DNA of 64,000 nucleotides from BOG-938 sp048498155 (GCA_048498155.1 JBEHYN010000006.1:1-64000); one strand, 5' to 3'; positions 7,393-17,355 are shown, numbered from the stretch's first letter. Program-made: numbers and translations. The notes: generated from the sequence alone by a model not told the origin.

Positions 7393-10286
7393 AGACGATG
7401 CACCCTGTCCCAATGCGCCACCGCGTCCGCATCGCGCAGCGACAGGTCCGGATAGCGAGGGTCCGTACCCACTTCCGGCAGTACGCGCCAGGAGCGGGCG
7501 CACTTGCGGCCTTCAGCCCTAAGCGGAGCGACCGCCACGCCGGCGACGTCCGGCAACCTGAATGCGTCCAAAGGCCCTTCGCCCGTGATCAGTTCGGCCT
7601 GGCTGGTGCGAAACACCTCGGCCGGGTCCAGACCCTCGAAGGCGGCCAGCAAATCAACATCGGCGATCCACACCGTGGGCGCGGCATCAAGAGCCCCGCC
7701 CATGCGTTTTTCGCGCCGCTCGATTTCAAGCGCGCCGGTCACCGCCCGGGTCACCGCATCGACCTTGGCCCAGCGGGCGGCCTCGGCGTCGTTGCGCCAA
7801 GATTCGGGCGTGGCGGGAAATACGCGCAGGCTGTTGGAGCCGGCATCGGGGAAGCGCGTGGTCCAGGCCTCTTCCATGGTGAAGGGCGCCAGCGGCGACA
7901 GCCAGATGGTCAGGCGCTCAAACACCGCGTCCATCACGGTGCGGGCCGCGCGTCGACGCACGGCGTCAAGCCGGTCGCAATAGAGGCTGTCCTTGCGCAC
8001 GTCGAAATACAGGGCCGACAGGTCCTGGGAACAGAAGTCCAGGATCGGTCGCCACACGTCCTGAAAGCTGTAGGACTGGTAGGCGGCGCGCACCTGACCG
8101 TCCAACTGCCACAGACGGTGCAGGATGAAGCGCTCCAGCGGCGGCATCTCGTCCAGCGGCAGGCGCTCGGCCTCATCGAAACCGTGCAAGGCGCCCAACA
8201 GATAGCGCACGGTGTTCCTCAGCTTGCGATAGGCGTCCACCGTGGTCTGCAGGATGGTTTTGCCGATACGCAGGTCCTCGGCATAGTCGGACATGGCCAC
8301 CCATAGGCGCAGAATCTCCACGCCGCTTTCCTTGGCGATGACCTGCGGATCGGTAACGTTGCCCTTGGACTTGGACATCTTCTCGCCCTGCTCATCCAGG
8401 ACGAAGCCGTGGGTCAATACGCCGTTGTAGGGCGCGCGGCCCCGCGTGCCGCAGGACTCCAGCAGGGAGGACTGGAACCAGCCGCGATGCTGGTCTGAGC
8501 CTTCCAGGTAAAGGTCGGCCGGCCAGCGGCTGTCGGCGCGGCCCTCCAGCACGAAGGCGTGGGTCGAGCCGCTGTCGAACCAGACGTCGAGAATGTCCTC
8601 GACCTTCTCATAGTCGGCGGGATCATAGCCGTTGCCGAGGAAGTCCGCGTCGGGCCGGGTGAACCAGGCGTCGGCGCCCTCGGCCGCAATGGCCTTGAGG
8701 ATGCGGGCGTTGACCGCTTCATCCTGCAACGGCTTGCCGGTCTTCTTGTCCACGAACATGGCCAAGGGCGCGCCCCAGGCGCGTTGGCGCGAGATCAGCC
8801 AGTCGGGACGGCTCTCCACCATGGAGCGGATGCGGTTCCTGCCCTGAGCCGGATAGAAGGCGGTGTCGTCGATGGCTTTCAGCGCGGTCGCCCGCAGGCC
8901 GTCATCGGCCACGCGCACGAACCACTGCGGCGTGTTGCGGAAGATCACCGGCGCCTTTGAGCGCCAGGAGTGCGGATAGCTGTGCTCCAGCCGCCCGCGC
9001 GCCAGCAAATTGCCGGCCTCGATCAGCTTATCCATCACCGCGCCGTTGGCCGGCCCAAACTTGCCCGCCTTCTTGCCCTCGGTCTCCAGCACCTTCAGCC
9101 CGCCGAACAGCGGGACATCGGGATAGTAGGCGCCGTCGGGATCGACGGTGTCGGGGATGGAGTCGCGGGGCAGGCCGTGCGCCAGCCAGACATTGTAGTC
9201 ATCCGCGCCGTGACCGGGGGCGGTGTGCACGAAGCCTGTGCCGGTGTCGTCGGTGACGTGGTCGCCTGAGAGCAGCGGGACGTCGAAGCCGTAGCCGGGG
9301 TCCAGGGCATGCAGCGGATGACGCGCTACCAATCCCATCGGATCGACGTCGTCCAAGCGATTCCACTCGGCGATCTTGGCTGCCGCCGCAACGTCGGCCG
9401 CCAGCTTGTCGGCGACGATCAGCCGGTCGCCCGACTTTGCCCAGGGCTCGAAAGCCAAGCCCTGTTCCATAGCTTGAACCTCATAGAGGCCGTAGGCGAT
9501 CTCGGGATTGAAGGCGATGGCTCGGTTGGCGGGTAGCGTCCAAGGCGTGGTCGTCCAGATTACGATGGCCGCTTCGGTCAGGTCCGCCCGGTTCGCCACC
9601 TGGAATTTTACCCACACCGTCGGCGAGACGTGGTCGTGGTATTCCACCTCGGCGTCGGCCAGGGCGGTGCGCTCCACCGGGCTCCACATCACCGGCTTGG
9701 AGCCGCGATAAAGCTGGTCGCTCATGAGGAACTTGTGGAACTCGCCGACAATGGCCGCCTCGGAGCCGAAGGCCATGGTCGAGTAATAGTTTTCCCAGCG
9801 GCCCAGCACGCCCAGGCGCTTGAACTCATCGCGCTGCAGGTCGATCCACTTGCCGGCGAAGGCGCGGCAGCGGGCGCGAAACTCGGCCACCGGCACCTCG
9901 TCCTTGCGCTTGCCCTGGGCGCGGACCTCTTCCTCGATCTTCCATTCGATAGGCAGGCCGTGGCAGTCCCAGCCGGGCACATAGTCCACGTCGTGGCCCA
10001 GGGCGAAGCGCGAGCGGACGATGAAGTCCTTGAGGATCTTGTTCAGCGCATGGCCGATGTGAATCGCGCCGTTGGCGTAAGGCGGGCCGTCGTGCAGCAC
10101 ATAGAGCGGCGCGCCCGCGCCCTGACGGGCCTTGCGCACCGCGTGATAGAGATCCTGCTCGGCCCAGCGGGCGAGGATTTCAGGCTCCTTTTGAGGGAGC
10201 CCCCCACGCATAGGAAATGGCGTGTCAGGCAAAAAGACGGTGTCGCGGTAGTCGCGGCCGGTGGAGGGGGTGGCGTCGTCGGGCAT
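7389..10286 (-). CDS. ileS: Isoleucyl-tRNA synthetase
   Basis: 965 residues, class Ia synthetase. Adenylation motifs are HIGH at 76-79 and KMSKS at 636-640. The CP1 editing domain lies between them (TTTPWTLPANRAIAF, DDTGTGFVHTAPGHGADDY). The anticodon-binding domain follows (ERFILHRLWQLDGQVR). Start ATG 10286 (MPDDATPSTGRDYRDTVFLPDTPFPMRGGLPQKEPEI) fits bacterial IleS. First gene of the ileS-lspA-DUF3035 run. Confidence 0.97.
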   Translation of the reverse strand: MPDDATPSTGRDYRDTVFLPDTPFPMRGGLPQKEPEILARWAEQDLYHAVRKARQGAGAPLYVLHDGPPYANGAIHIGHALNKILKDFIVRSRFALGHDVDYVPGWDCHGLPIEWKIEEEVRAQGKRKDEVPVAEFRARCRAFAGKWIDLQRDEFKRLGVLGRWENYYSTMAFGSEAAIVGEFHKFLMSDQLYRGSKPVMWSPVERTALADAEVEYHDHVSPTVWVKFQVANRADLTEAAIVIWTTTPWTLPANRAIAFNPEIAYGLYEVQAMEQGLAFEPWAKSGDRLIVADKLAADVAAAAKIAEWNRLDDVDPMGLVARHPLHALDPGYGFDVPLLSGDHVTDDTGTGFVHTAPGHGADDYNVWLAHGLPRDSIPDTVDPDGAYYPDVPLFGGLKVLETEGKKAGKFGPANGAVMDKLIEAGNLLARGRLEHSYPHSWRSKAPVIFRNTPQWFVRVADDGLRATALKAIDDTAFYPAQGRNRIRSMVESRPDWLISRQRAWGAPLAMFVDKKTGKPLQDEAVNARILKAIAAEGADAWFTRPDADFLGNGYDPADYEKVEDILDVWFDSGSTHAFVLEGRADSRWPADLYLEGSDQHRGWFQSSLLESCGTRGRAPYNGVLTHGFVLDEQGEKMSKSKGNVTDPQVIAKESGVEILRLWVAMSDYAEDLRIGKTILQTTVDAYRKLRNTVRYLLGALHGFDEAERLPLDEMPPLERFILHRLWQLDGQVRAAYQSYSFQDVWRPILDFCSQDLSALYFDVRKDSLYCDRLDAVRRRAARTVMDAVFERLTIWLSPLAPFTMEEAWTTRFPDAGSNSLRVFPATPESWRNDAEAARWAKVDAVTRAVTGALEIERREKRMGGALDAAPTVWIADVDLLAAFEGLDPAEVFRTSQAELITGEGPLDAFRLPDVAGVAVAPLRAEGRKCARSWRVLPEVGTDPRYPDLSLRDADAVAHWDRVHRL

Positions 10287-10316
10287 GAAAATCTGTCGTT
10301 AGCGCGGTGACTAGGG

Positions 10317-10377
10317 GTCCTCGGGTCGGCCTGCGCGGCCTGTGGCCGCTTCGTTGCCCGAGGATGACGGGTTTTTT
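10317..10377. repeat. GC-rich inverted repeat upstream of ileS
   Basis: TCCTCGGG (10318-10325) and CCCGAGGA (10357-10364) form an 8-bp inverted repeat around a GC-rich loop, followed by CGGG and six Ts at 10372-10377. It resembles the intergenic palindromes elsewhere in the window. As a plus-strand terminator it is weak because the T run is separated from the main stem. The rest of 10287-10570 shows no gene. Confidence 0.5.
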
Positions 10378-10570
10378 ACGGCGGTCCCGGCGCGCACGCT
10401 GAAGCTTTCGCCCGCGGCATCACGCCGGGCGGCTAATTCGCGAAAGGAGCGCTCGAACGGTCATGGCGCGTCATGTAGCAGCCACGATCGCGCCGGGCTA
10501 GGCGCTTGACCAGAACCTGGGCCCGGTATGTTCTGGCGCGAACGCCCCCCCGGGGGGTCGGGAGGAAACA

Positions 10571-10978
10571 ATGCAACCCATCGCCATCAACGCTTTGGCC
10601 TTCATCGCCTGCGTGGCCATCCGATTTGTCATCGGCGGGCTGTGGTTTTCCCCGGCTCTGTTTCTCAGGGACTGGCAGGCCGATACCGGCGTCAATGACG
10701 ATGCCATGAAGCCGAGAATGGCCAAGGCCATGGGCGTGGACCTGCTCGGCGCGATCCTCATGTCCTTTGTTCTGGCCGGCGCCGTGCGCTATGCGGGCGC
10801 CAGCACGCCCATCACCGGCGCCACCGTCGGCGCGTTGAACTGGCTGGGCTTTGTCGCGGTGACCGCTATAGCCCGTGTCACCTACGAAGGCTCCAGCCTA
10901 CGCCTATTCCTGATCAACAGCGGCTACAACCTGGTGACGATGATGTTGATGGGCGCGGTCCTGGGGCAGTGGGGGTGA
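10571..10978 (+). CDS. DUF1761 integral membrane protein
   Basis: 135 residues with four hydrophobic segments (about 7-28, 56-76, 82-100 and 112-133). The N-terminal NALAFIACVAIRFVIGGLWFSPALFLRDW and the later GALNWLGFVAVTAIARVTYEG match DUF1761 proteins. GGGAGGAAAC sits just before the ATG. Function unknown; it stands alone on the plus strand. Confidence 0.8.
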   Translation: MQPIAINALAFIACVAIRFVIGGLWFSPALFLRDWQADTGVNDDAMKPRMAKAMGVDLLGAILMSFVLAGAVRYAGASTPITGATVGALNWLGFVAVTAIARVTYEGSSLRLFLINSGYNLVTMMLMGAVLGQWG

Positions 10979-11085
10979 GGAACGGCGCGCCGCTCTGGCG
11001 GTGCGCATGCGATGGCCAATGATTTGGCCATCGCCGTGACGAACGCACGCAGCTTGCTGCGGGCTAGGCGCGAATTCAGCTCGCA

Positions 11086-12027
11086 CTAAAACGCCGGCAT
11101 GAGCATCGCGCGCGCCTGATCCGCATCGATCCCGATCTGCTTCACCAAGGTCTCGACACTATCGAACTTAGCCTCCGGGCGCAGGAAGGCGATCAGTTCG
11201 GTTTCGATGGTCTGGCCATAGAGGTCTTCGTCGAAATCGAACAGCCACACCTCCAGGCGAGGTTCGACCACGCCCACTGTGGGGTTGGTCCCTACGCTGG
11301 CCACGCCAGGCACAAGCCGTCCGTCGGGCAAGCGGGTCCGCGTGGCATAGACGCCCAGTGGCGGACGCACATAGTCGCCGAGCGCTACATTGGCCGTGGG
11401 AAACCCCAGCCGCCGCCCGAGTTTGGCGCCCACCACCACCACGCCCTCGATGGCGAAGGGACGGCCTAAGATGCGCGCGGCGGCGGCGACGTCTCCCTTG
11501 CGGATCGCCTCGCGCGCGGCGCTGGAGGAATACTGCTCGCCGTCAGGCCCGGCCACCGCCTGGACGATACTGACGCCAAAACCGAAGGCCTCGCCGTAGC
11601 GGACCAGGGCTTGGGCGTCTCCGCTGCGCCCCTTGCCGAAGGTGACGTTGAAGCCGGCGGTGACGTGCTTGACGCCCAGACCCTCCCCTAGGACTTCGCG
11701 GGCGAAAGCCTCGGCGCTGAGCGCAGACAGCGCCAGATCAAAGGGGATATCGTACAGCCGCTCGACACCCAGTGCCTCCAGGGCGCGGTCCTGCTGGCCA
11801 GGGGTCATCAGCAAAAAAGGCGTGGTCTGGGGGCGCATGACCATGATCGGGTGCGGACTGAAGCGGATCGCGCCGAACGGCGCCTTCAGCTCTCCCGCCG
11901 CCCGCGCGGCCTCGGCCAGCACGCGGCGGTGGCCCAGATGCACACCGTCGAAATTGCCTAGCGCCACTGAGGCGCCCTTGAGCGCGGCGGGCGTGTCGCG
12001 CCATCCCTGGACCACGGTCAGGCCCAT
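11086..12027 (-). CDS. ribF: Bifunctional riboflavin kinase / FAD synthetase
   Basis: 313 residues. The N-terminal FMN adenylyltransferase domain has GNFDGVHLGHRR (HxGH motif, about residues 23-34) and SSSAAREAIRKGDV; the C-terminal riboflavin kinase domain has GRRLGFPTANVAL and a VWLFDFDEDLYGQ strand. Phosphorylates riboflavin to FMN, then adenylates it to FAD. The start codon shares one base with the MaoC stop, so it is co-translated with that gene. Confidence 0.95.
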   Translation of the reverse strand: MGLTVVQGWRDTPAALKGASVALGNFDGVHLGHRRVLAEAARAAGELKAPFGAIRFSPHPIMVMRPQTTPFLLMTPGQQDRALEALGVERLYDIPFDLALSALSAEAFAREVLGEGLGVKHVTAGFNVTFGKGRSGDAQALVRYGEAFGFGVSIVQAVAGPDGEQYSSSAAREAIRKGDVAAAARILGRPFAIEGVVVVGAKLGRRLGFPTANVALGDYVRPPLGVYATRTRLPDGRLVPGVASVGTNPTVGVVEPRLEVWLFDFDEDLYGQTIETELIAFLRPEAKFDSVETLVKQIGIDADQARAMLMPAF

Positions 12028-12443
12028 CAGGCCTCCGCCTTGCGCCGGCGCGGCGGAACCACCGTCGCCTCGCCCTTGGCCACCAGCACATCGCCCACCA
12101 GGCAGAGGGTTTCCAGGGTCGCGCGGGCGCGCTCGGCGGAAGTCACCGAGACCTTCACCGTAACCCGATCACCGATACGCACGGGGTGCAAAAACTCCAG
12201 GGTCTGCCCCAAATAGATCGAACCCGGACCGGGCAGGTCATCGCCCAGCACCGCCGAAATGAACCCGCCCAGCAGCATGCCATGCGCCACCCGGCCCCGG
12301 AACATCGTCTTGGCGGCGTAGGCCTCGTCCAAATGCACGGGATTGCGGTCCTCCGACACCTCGGCGAAAGCACGCACGCGTTCATCGGTGATGGAGAAGC
12401 TGCGTTCGGCGCTTTGGCCGACGGCCAGGGGATCACGGTCCAT
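12027..12443 (-). CDS. MaoC-like hot-dog dehydratase
   Basis: 138 residues with the (R)-specific enoyl-CoA hydratase pattern: FAEVSEDRNPVHLDEAYAAKTMFRGRVAHGMLLGGFISAVLG, including the D-x4-H catalytic pair (DRNPVH) and the RVAHGML loop, then the hot-dog strand LEFLHPVRIGDRV. Predicted hydration of an enoyl thioester, as in fatty-acid or polyhydroxyalkanoate metabolism; the substrate is unknown. ATG 12443 follows the HAD gene by nine bases. A TTG two codons upstream is possible. Confidence 0.88.
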   Translation of the reverse strand: MDRDPLAVGQSAERSFSITDERVRAFAEVSEDRNPVHLDEAYAAKTMFRGRVAHGMLLGGFISAVLGDDLPGPGSIYLGQTLEFLHPVRIGDRVTVKVSVTSAERARATLETLCLVGDVLVAKGEATVVPPRRRKAEA

Positions 12444-12452
12444 GGTCAACCC

Positions 12453-13295
12453 TTACCAGGACAGAGACGGCATGGCGAAGGCCGCCGCCGTTGCGTGATC
12501 AGCCAGCAGCCGGCCGATGCGGTCCTCATGGCCGGCCAGCTCGCCGCCATGGATTCCGCCGAAAATGAACAGGCAGTCCAGCCCCGCAGCCTGGGCGCCC
12601 TTAACGTCGGTCGGCGCCCCGTCTCCGATGCACAATGCGCGGCCCGCCCGGCCGAGCAGGAGCGCCGCTTCGGCCAGACAAAGGTCGTAGATCGCGCGAT
12701 AGGGCTTGCCGGCCATGATCACCTGCCCGCCCAACTCGGCGTAAAGGTCGGCCAGGGCGCCGCCGCAATAGATCAGCTTGTCGCCCCGATGAACCACGCG
12801 GTCCGGATTGGCGCAGATCATGGTCAGGTCACGCTCGGCGGCGATCTGCAGGTCCGCGCGGTAGTCTTCGGGAGTCTCCACGTCATCGTCCACCGGGCCG
12901 GTGCAGGCGATGAAGGCGGAGTCGGACGGCCCGCCGAACGCAAGCTCCAGCCCGTCATAGAGGACGTCGTCTCGCTCGGGCCCGATGCGCCAGGCCGGAC
13001 CTGGGGAGCGCTCGGCCAAGAGCGTCCGGGTGGCGTCGCCGGAGGTGATAAAGCTGGTCCAGGCGGCGTCTGGCACCCTCAACTCGGCCAGCTGCGGCCG
13101 GACGGCCTCGGCCGGGCGGGGAGAATTGGAGATTAGCACCACCGGTCCGCGCTCGCGCTGGAATCGCGCCAAGGCCTCGCAAGCGGCCGGGAAATTCTGC
13201 CGGCCGTTGTGGATCACGCCCCACACGTCGCACAGCAGCACATCGTAGCGGTCGGCGATTTGCGACAGGCCGACCAGGATTTCGGGAGCGCTCAT
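12453..13295 (-). CDS. HAD-superfamily class IIA hydrolase (TIGR01459 type)
   Basis: 280 residues. Motif I is LLCDVWGVIHNG, motif II ISNSPRP, and motif IV GDGAPTDVKGAQAAGLDCLFIFGG, with CGKPY-like AGKPYRAIYD supplying the motif III Lys. In motif I the second Asp of the usual DxD is Trp (DVW), as in this alphaproteobacterial subfamily, so phosphatase chemistry may be impaired or altered. Chosen start ATG 13295; the frame extends to 13331. First gene of the HAD-MaoC-ribF run. Confidence 0.85.
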   Translation of the reverse strand: MSAPEILVGLSQIADRYDVLLCDVWGVIHNGRQNFPAACEALARFQRERGPVVLISNSPRPAEAVRPQLAELRVPDAAWTSFITSGDATRTLLAERSPGPAWRIGPERDDVLYDGLELAFGGPSDSAFIACTGPVDDDVETPEDYRADLQIAAERDLTMICANPDRVVHRGDKLIYCGGALADLYAELGGQVIMAGKPYRAIYDLCLAEAALLLGRAGRALCIGDGAPTDVKGAQAAGLDCLFIFGGIHGGELAGHEDRIGRLLADHATAAAFAMPSLSW

Positions 13296-13346
13296 GGGCG
13301 CGGAGCTAGAGCCATGGGGGCGAGGCGTCAACCTGTCCTGGCCAGC

Positions 13347-13964
13347 TTATGTCTTGCGAAAGACCAGGCCGAGGTTGTTGGCCGGCATGGCGATCCGCTC
13401 GGATAACGCCAAGTTGTTGTCAGCCGCCAGGGACTTGACCGCGTCCAGATGGCGGATGCCCCAGGCGGGATTTCGGCGCTTCAGGCTTTCGTCGAAGGCT
13501 AGGTTGCTGGGCGCGGTCTCTACATCCGCCTCGACATAGGGCCCGTACAGAAACAGCACCCCGCCGGGCGGCAACAGCCGGCCCGCGCCGACCATCAGGC
13601 CCTGGGTCGCCGACCAGGGGGAAATGTGAATCATATTGATGTTGACCATCGCATCAGCCCGGTCGAGCGGCCAGGAGTCCGGGTCGCAAGCGTCCAGTGG
13701 CAGGGGTGGCAATAGGTTGGGCAGGGCCGCATGCGCCCTCCACGCCTCAATCCCCGGCAAGGATGCGGCGTCATGATCGGTCGGCTGCCATTGCAGGCCC
13801 GGCAAGGCGGCGGCGTTGTAAACGGCGTGTTCGCCAAAGCCCGAGGCCACCTCCAGCACCAAGCCCTGGGCGGGCAGACGGGGCCGCAGCACCAGCAGTA
13901 TGGGATCGCGGTTGCGGGCGGTGGACGGCGCGGCCATCGCGCCCGCGGGCGGCGTTTCGAACAT
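13347..13964 (-). CDS. DUF938 SAM-dependent methyltransferase-like protein
   Basis: 205 residues from ATG 13964 (MFETPPAG). Motif I reads LVLEVASGFGEHAVYNAAALP, followed by WQPTDHD and MVNINMIHISPW, which is characteristic of DUF938. Predicted Rossmann methyltransferase with unknown substrate. A 51-base gap separates it from the HAD gene downstream. Confidence 0.85.
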   Translation of the reverse strand: MFETPPAGAMAAPSTARNRDPILLVLRPRLPAQGLVLEVASGFGEHAVYNAAALPGLQWQPTDHDAASLPGIEAWRAHAALPNLLPPLPLDACDPDSWPLDRADAMVNINMIHISPWSATQGLMVGAGRLLPPGGVLFLYGPYVEADVETAPSNLAFDESLKRRNPAWGIRHLDAVKSLAADNNLALSERIAMPANNLGLVFRKT

Positions 13965-14124
13965 GAAGCATACGATAACGCGGGCGGCCGCCGATTGCAC
14001 TGGGCATTCCCCAAACTGTCCTGTTCACAGGCATTGTGGTCAACGCGCGTTAAGCCTGCTCCTAAAGGCCCTGGCAAAGTCTTGGCGCTATAAGCCTTCC
14101 CATGAGTAGTTGGGAGTGCGCCGC

Positions 14125-15279
14125 ATGCAGGCGTCCAAGGCGCTCCCCGGGGCGCGCAATCTGAGCAGTGTGATCGCCGCAGCGTCTTCCGCGCGCGTGC
14201 TCGATCTGCATTCCCTGGCCGGTGAGAGTCTTGACGACCCAGCCTATGCCGAACACCCCATGTTCATCCATCCGGTGCTCAACCGGGCCATCATCCTGAA
14301 GCATAACCTGAGGTCCAGCGACATGGACCGGCTCGCCCCTGGACGTTTCAACGCCACCAAGGTCATCTTTCCGTTCGACCCGCTGGATTTGAACCTGGGC
14401 GGCCAATGGCTGTTTGTCAGCCACAAGAATTTCATGAGCCTGTTGGCGCGCCATCTGGACTACACAGGCCTGCCCATGGACCGCGACGTGGCCGTGCTCA
14501 AGACGCTGGACCGGCTGCCCACACTCGACCCCTTCCTGATCCGCGAGAGCTTGAACCGACAAAAGATCGAGGTCGCTCGGTGCTACTATCGCTTCACCGA
14601 AAACGACAAGGCCGAGATGCTGGGCTTTGTCGCGGGCGAGATCGAGGCGCTGGTCAGGCTGTGTTTCGGCGAAGCGAACGCCAACGACAAGCGGGCTGAC
14701 CGGCTGTCTCGCCTGCTCCTGGCCAACCAGGACAGCGAGGAGCTGGAGCCTCTGCGCGAGACCTTCCGGATGGAGGCGTCAGAGTTCTCCGAGGCCATGT
14801 TCTCGTGGAAGGCGTTCCTCTATTATCACTGGCGCAGCCGCGCCCTGGCGCCGATGCTCAAATACACCCTCAGATCGATGTCGACCCTTCGCGCCAGCCG
14901 CCATGAGCGCGACGAACTGGCCTTTGTGGCCAGGGCCAAGCAACTGCTGGGTAAGTCCGTGACCAAGGCCTGGAGCGAAGTCCGTCATCATCTGCGCCAG
15001 TACGATGACGCCTTTTCATCACTCACGGCGGGGCAAAACCCGGAAGCCTTCCGGTCCTTCCTGGTGCACAGCCCCAGCCTGTTCGTCGAACTGGGTGACC
15101 GCGTCGGACGATTGGAACAGGTCGTGGGGTTCTGGGGCGATCGATTCGGCCACCACAATATGATCGGCGGCGCGCCCGACGATGTTCTCGGCGGCCTGCG
15201 CGACCTGCTTCAGGCCTTGTCCCTGGAAATCTCGACCATGGAGCCGCCCAAGCTGATGGAGCTGGCCTCTACCGGCTGA
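14125..15279 (+). CDS. Conserved-looking hypothetical protein, mostly helical
   Basis: 384 residues, soluble and rich in predicted helix, without a motif I recognise. Visible stretches include HPVLNRAIILKHNL, VIFPFDPLDLNLGGQWLFV and SEAMFSWKAFLYYHWRSRALAP. ATG 14125 has GGGAG at 14112-14116; a TTG at 14110 is in frame but has no ribosome site. Single gene between divergently oriented neighbours. I cannot assign a function. Confidence 0.7.
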   Translation: MQASKALPGARNLSSVIAAASSARVLDLHSLAGESLDDPAYAEHPMFIHPVLNRAIILKHNLRSSDMDRLAPGRFNATKVIFPFDPLDLNLGGQWLFVSHKNFMSLLARHLDYTGLPMDRDVAVLKTLDRLPTLDPFLIRESLNRQKIEVARCYYRFTENDKAEMLGFVAGEIEALVRLCFGEANANDKRADRLSRLLLANQDSEELEPLRETFRMEASEFSEAMFSWKAFLYYHWRSRALAPMLKYTLRSMSTLRASRHERDELAFVARAKQLLGKSVTKAWSEVRHHLRQYDDAFSSLTAGQNPEAFRSFLVHSPSLFVELGDRVGRLEQVVGFWGDRFGHHNMIGGAPDDVLGGLRDLLQALSLEISTMEPPKLMELASTG

Positions 15280-15288
15280 TCACCCGCT

Positions 15289-17160
15289 CTAGCCGTTCGA
15301 TTTGCGTTTCTTGGGGCCCTTGGCCTTGTTCGGCTTGAACGGCCCATCGTGCGCCGCGCCCTCGATCGGCGGCGCCCAAGGCTTTTTGCCGGGCTTGGGG
15401 CCGTCAAATTTCGGTTTGTCGAATTTGGGCTTTTCAAACTTAGGCTTGTCGAACTTGGGTTTGTCGTAGGTCGGCCTATCGCCGGTAGGCGCACCCGGGG
15501 GCTTGCCGAAGGGCTTGCCCCGGCTGCGCGGGGGACGCTCGTCGCGCGGAGTAGGCTCGTTGGCCTCTAGGCGAACAATGCGGCCGCCGTCGTTATCGCC
15601 CTTGGTCGCCAGACCGGTGAAGGCGTCCGCCGCTTCGGCGATGATCTGGAAGCGGGTTTCACGCTCATAGATGCGGATGGCGCCGATCTCGCGCTTGGTC
15701 ACATGGCCGCGCCGGCAGATCATGGGAAGGAGCCAGCGCGCCTCGGCGTGCTTGTTGCGGCCGAAATCGATGCGGAACCACACGGCGTCCTCGAACCCGG
15801 CGCGAGGCGCTTCGGGCGCCCGGCCGTGGGCCGGAACATAGGGCGCGGGTTCAGGCTGGCTCTCCGCCAGATCTTCGGGCGAGGGCATGCGGGCGCGGGC
15901 CAGGCGCACATAGGCAGCGGCGATGGCCTCTGGCGGGCGCTGGCCCATCAGGGCGTAGGCCAAAGCGAGGTCTTCCTCGGCGGCTTCGGCGGCGGGGGCC
16001 ACCTGCTCGATCAGGCGGTTCTGGTCCTGGGCGCGGATGTCTTCGGCGCTGGGCGGCGCCTGCCAAGTCACTTGAATGCGCGCCGTATCGAACAGGCCTT
16101 GAGCGCGGCGGCGGCGCGGATGGGGCGCAAGAATGATGCAGACACCCTTGCGGCCGGCCCGGCCGGTGCGGCCCGAACGGTGCTGCAGCACGTCGCGGTT
16201 ATTGGGCAGGTCGGCGTGGATCACCAGGTCCAGGTCAGGGATGTCGATACCCCGCGCAGCCACGTCTGTCGCCACGCACACCCGCGCGCGCCGGTCGCGC
16301 AAGGCCTGAAGAGCATGGGTGCGTTCGTTCTGACTGAGCTCGCCGGATAGGGCGACGACGTTGAAACCGCGCTCCACCAGATTGGCGTGCAGCCGCCGCA
16401 CCGCCTCGCGGGTGGAACAGAAGATCAGGGCGGCGTCCGGCTCGAAGTAGCGCAGCACATTGACCGTCGCCAGCTCCACCTCGCCCGGCGCGATGGCCAT
16501 GGCGCGGTAATCAATGTCCGCGTGCGGCTCTTCGGCTGCGCCCACCACCAGACGCAGGGCGTCCTTCTGATAGGCGCCGGCCAGGGCGATGATCGGCCGG
16601 GGCAAGGTGGCCGAGAACAGCAGGGTGCGGCGGGTCTTGGGCGTGGCGTCGAGGATTTCCTCCAGCTCCTCGCGGAACCCGAGGTCGAGCATCTCGTCGG
16701 CTTCGTCGAGGATCACGGCGGCCAGCTGGTCGAGCTGCAGATTGCCCCGCTCCAGGTGATCGCGCAGACGCCCCGGCGTACCCACCACGATGTGGCAGCC
16801 CGCCTCTAGCGCCCTTCGCTCGGCGCGCGGGTCCATCCCGCCGACGCAGGACACCACCCGGGCGGCGGCATAGAGCCATTGCAGTTCGCGCTGGACCTGC
16901 ATGGCCAGTTCGCGGGTCGGCGCAATGACCAGGGCCGCCGGCGGTCCGGGCGGCGGCAAGGCGTCGCCTGCGCCCAGCAGGGTCTCGGCCAGGGCCAGGC
17001 CATAGGCGACGGTCTTGCCCGACCCGGTGCGGGCGGAAACCAGCAGATCACGCCCATGGGCTTGGGGTTCGAGCACCGCCAATTGCACGGGGGTCAGGTC
17101 GGCATAGCCGCGCGTAGACAGGGCCTTGGCCAGGGTCGGATGAATATCGGGGGAGGACAT
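15289..17160 (-). CDS. DEAD-box ATP-dependent RNA helicase (CsdA/DbpA-like)
   Basis: 623 residues. Helicase core with TPVQLAVLEP, SARTGSGKT (Walker A), PTRELA, TPGRLRDHL, DEADEMLDLGF, SATLPRP and HRSGRTGRAGRKG. At about 470-540 is a DbpA/CsdA-type RNA-binding domain (VWFRIDFGRNKHAEARWLLPMICRRGHVTKREIGAIRI). The tail (about 555-623) is very basic, with short KPKFD/KPKFE repeats, a likely disordered RNA-binding region. Roles by family: ribosome assembly, mRNA decay or cold adaptation. Confidence 0.92.
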   Translation of the reverse strand: MSSPDIHPTLAKALSTRGYADLTPVQLAVLEPQAHGRDLLVSARTGSGKTVAYGLALAETLLGAGDALPPPGPPAALVIAPTRELAMQVQRELQWLYAAARVVSCVGGMDPRAERRALEAGCHIVVGTPGRLRDHLERGNLQLDQLAAVILDEADEMLDLGFREELEEILDATPKTRRTLLFSATLPRPIIALAGAYQKDALRLVVGAAEEPHADIDYRAMAIAPGEVELATVNVLRYFEPDAALIFCSTREAVRRLHANLVERGFNVVALSGELSQNERTHALQALRDRRARVCVATDVAARGIDIPDLDLVIHADLPNNRDVLQHRSGRTGRAGRKGVCIILAPHPRRRRAQGLFDTARIQVTWQAPPSAEDIRAQDQNRLIEQVAPAAEAAEEDLALAYALMGQRPPEAIAAAYVRLARARMPSPEDLAESQPEPAPYVPAHGRAPEAPRAGFEDAVWFRIDFGRNKHAEARWLLPMICRRGHVTKREIGAIRIYERETRFQIIAEAADAFTGLATKGDNDGGRIVRLEANEPTPRDERPPRSRGKPFGKPPGAPTGDRPTYDKPKFDKPKFEKPKFDKPKFDGPKPGKKPWAPPIEGAAHDGPFKPNKAKGPKKRKSNG

Positions 17161-17203
17161 GGACGGGAGCTAGGCGCGTGAGGGCGGTGCGTCAACACCT
17201 CTC

Positions 17204-17355
17204 CCTTCCCCCTCGAGGGGGGAAGGGTCGGGGATGGGGGTGTTCGCGCTGTGGTTTCTAGGCTGTCGCGTGTGGCGGGACCGCCTCGAGCGCCACAGAT
17301 TGCAGCGTCGCGCCTTGCACCCCCAACCCTACCCTTCCCCCCTCGAGGGGGAAGG
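17204..17355. repeat. Composite inverted repeat, outer pair
   Basis: Left arm 17204-17242 and right arm 17318-17355 are inverted copies, each containing the core CCCCCTCGAGGGGG-like palindrome plus a G-rich flank. About 75 bases lie between. No coding region overlaps, and such structures often mark non-autonomous palindromic elements. Confidence 0.7.

Noticed and set aside
10357..10377. Intrinsic terminator on the plus strand near 10.37 kb
   Set aside because: The stem next to the six Ts is only four base pairs and no plus-strand gene ends upstream.
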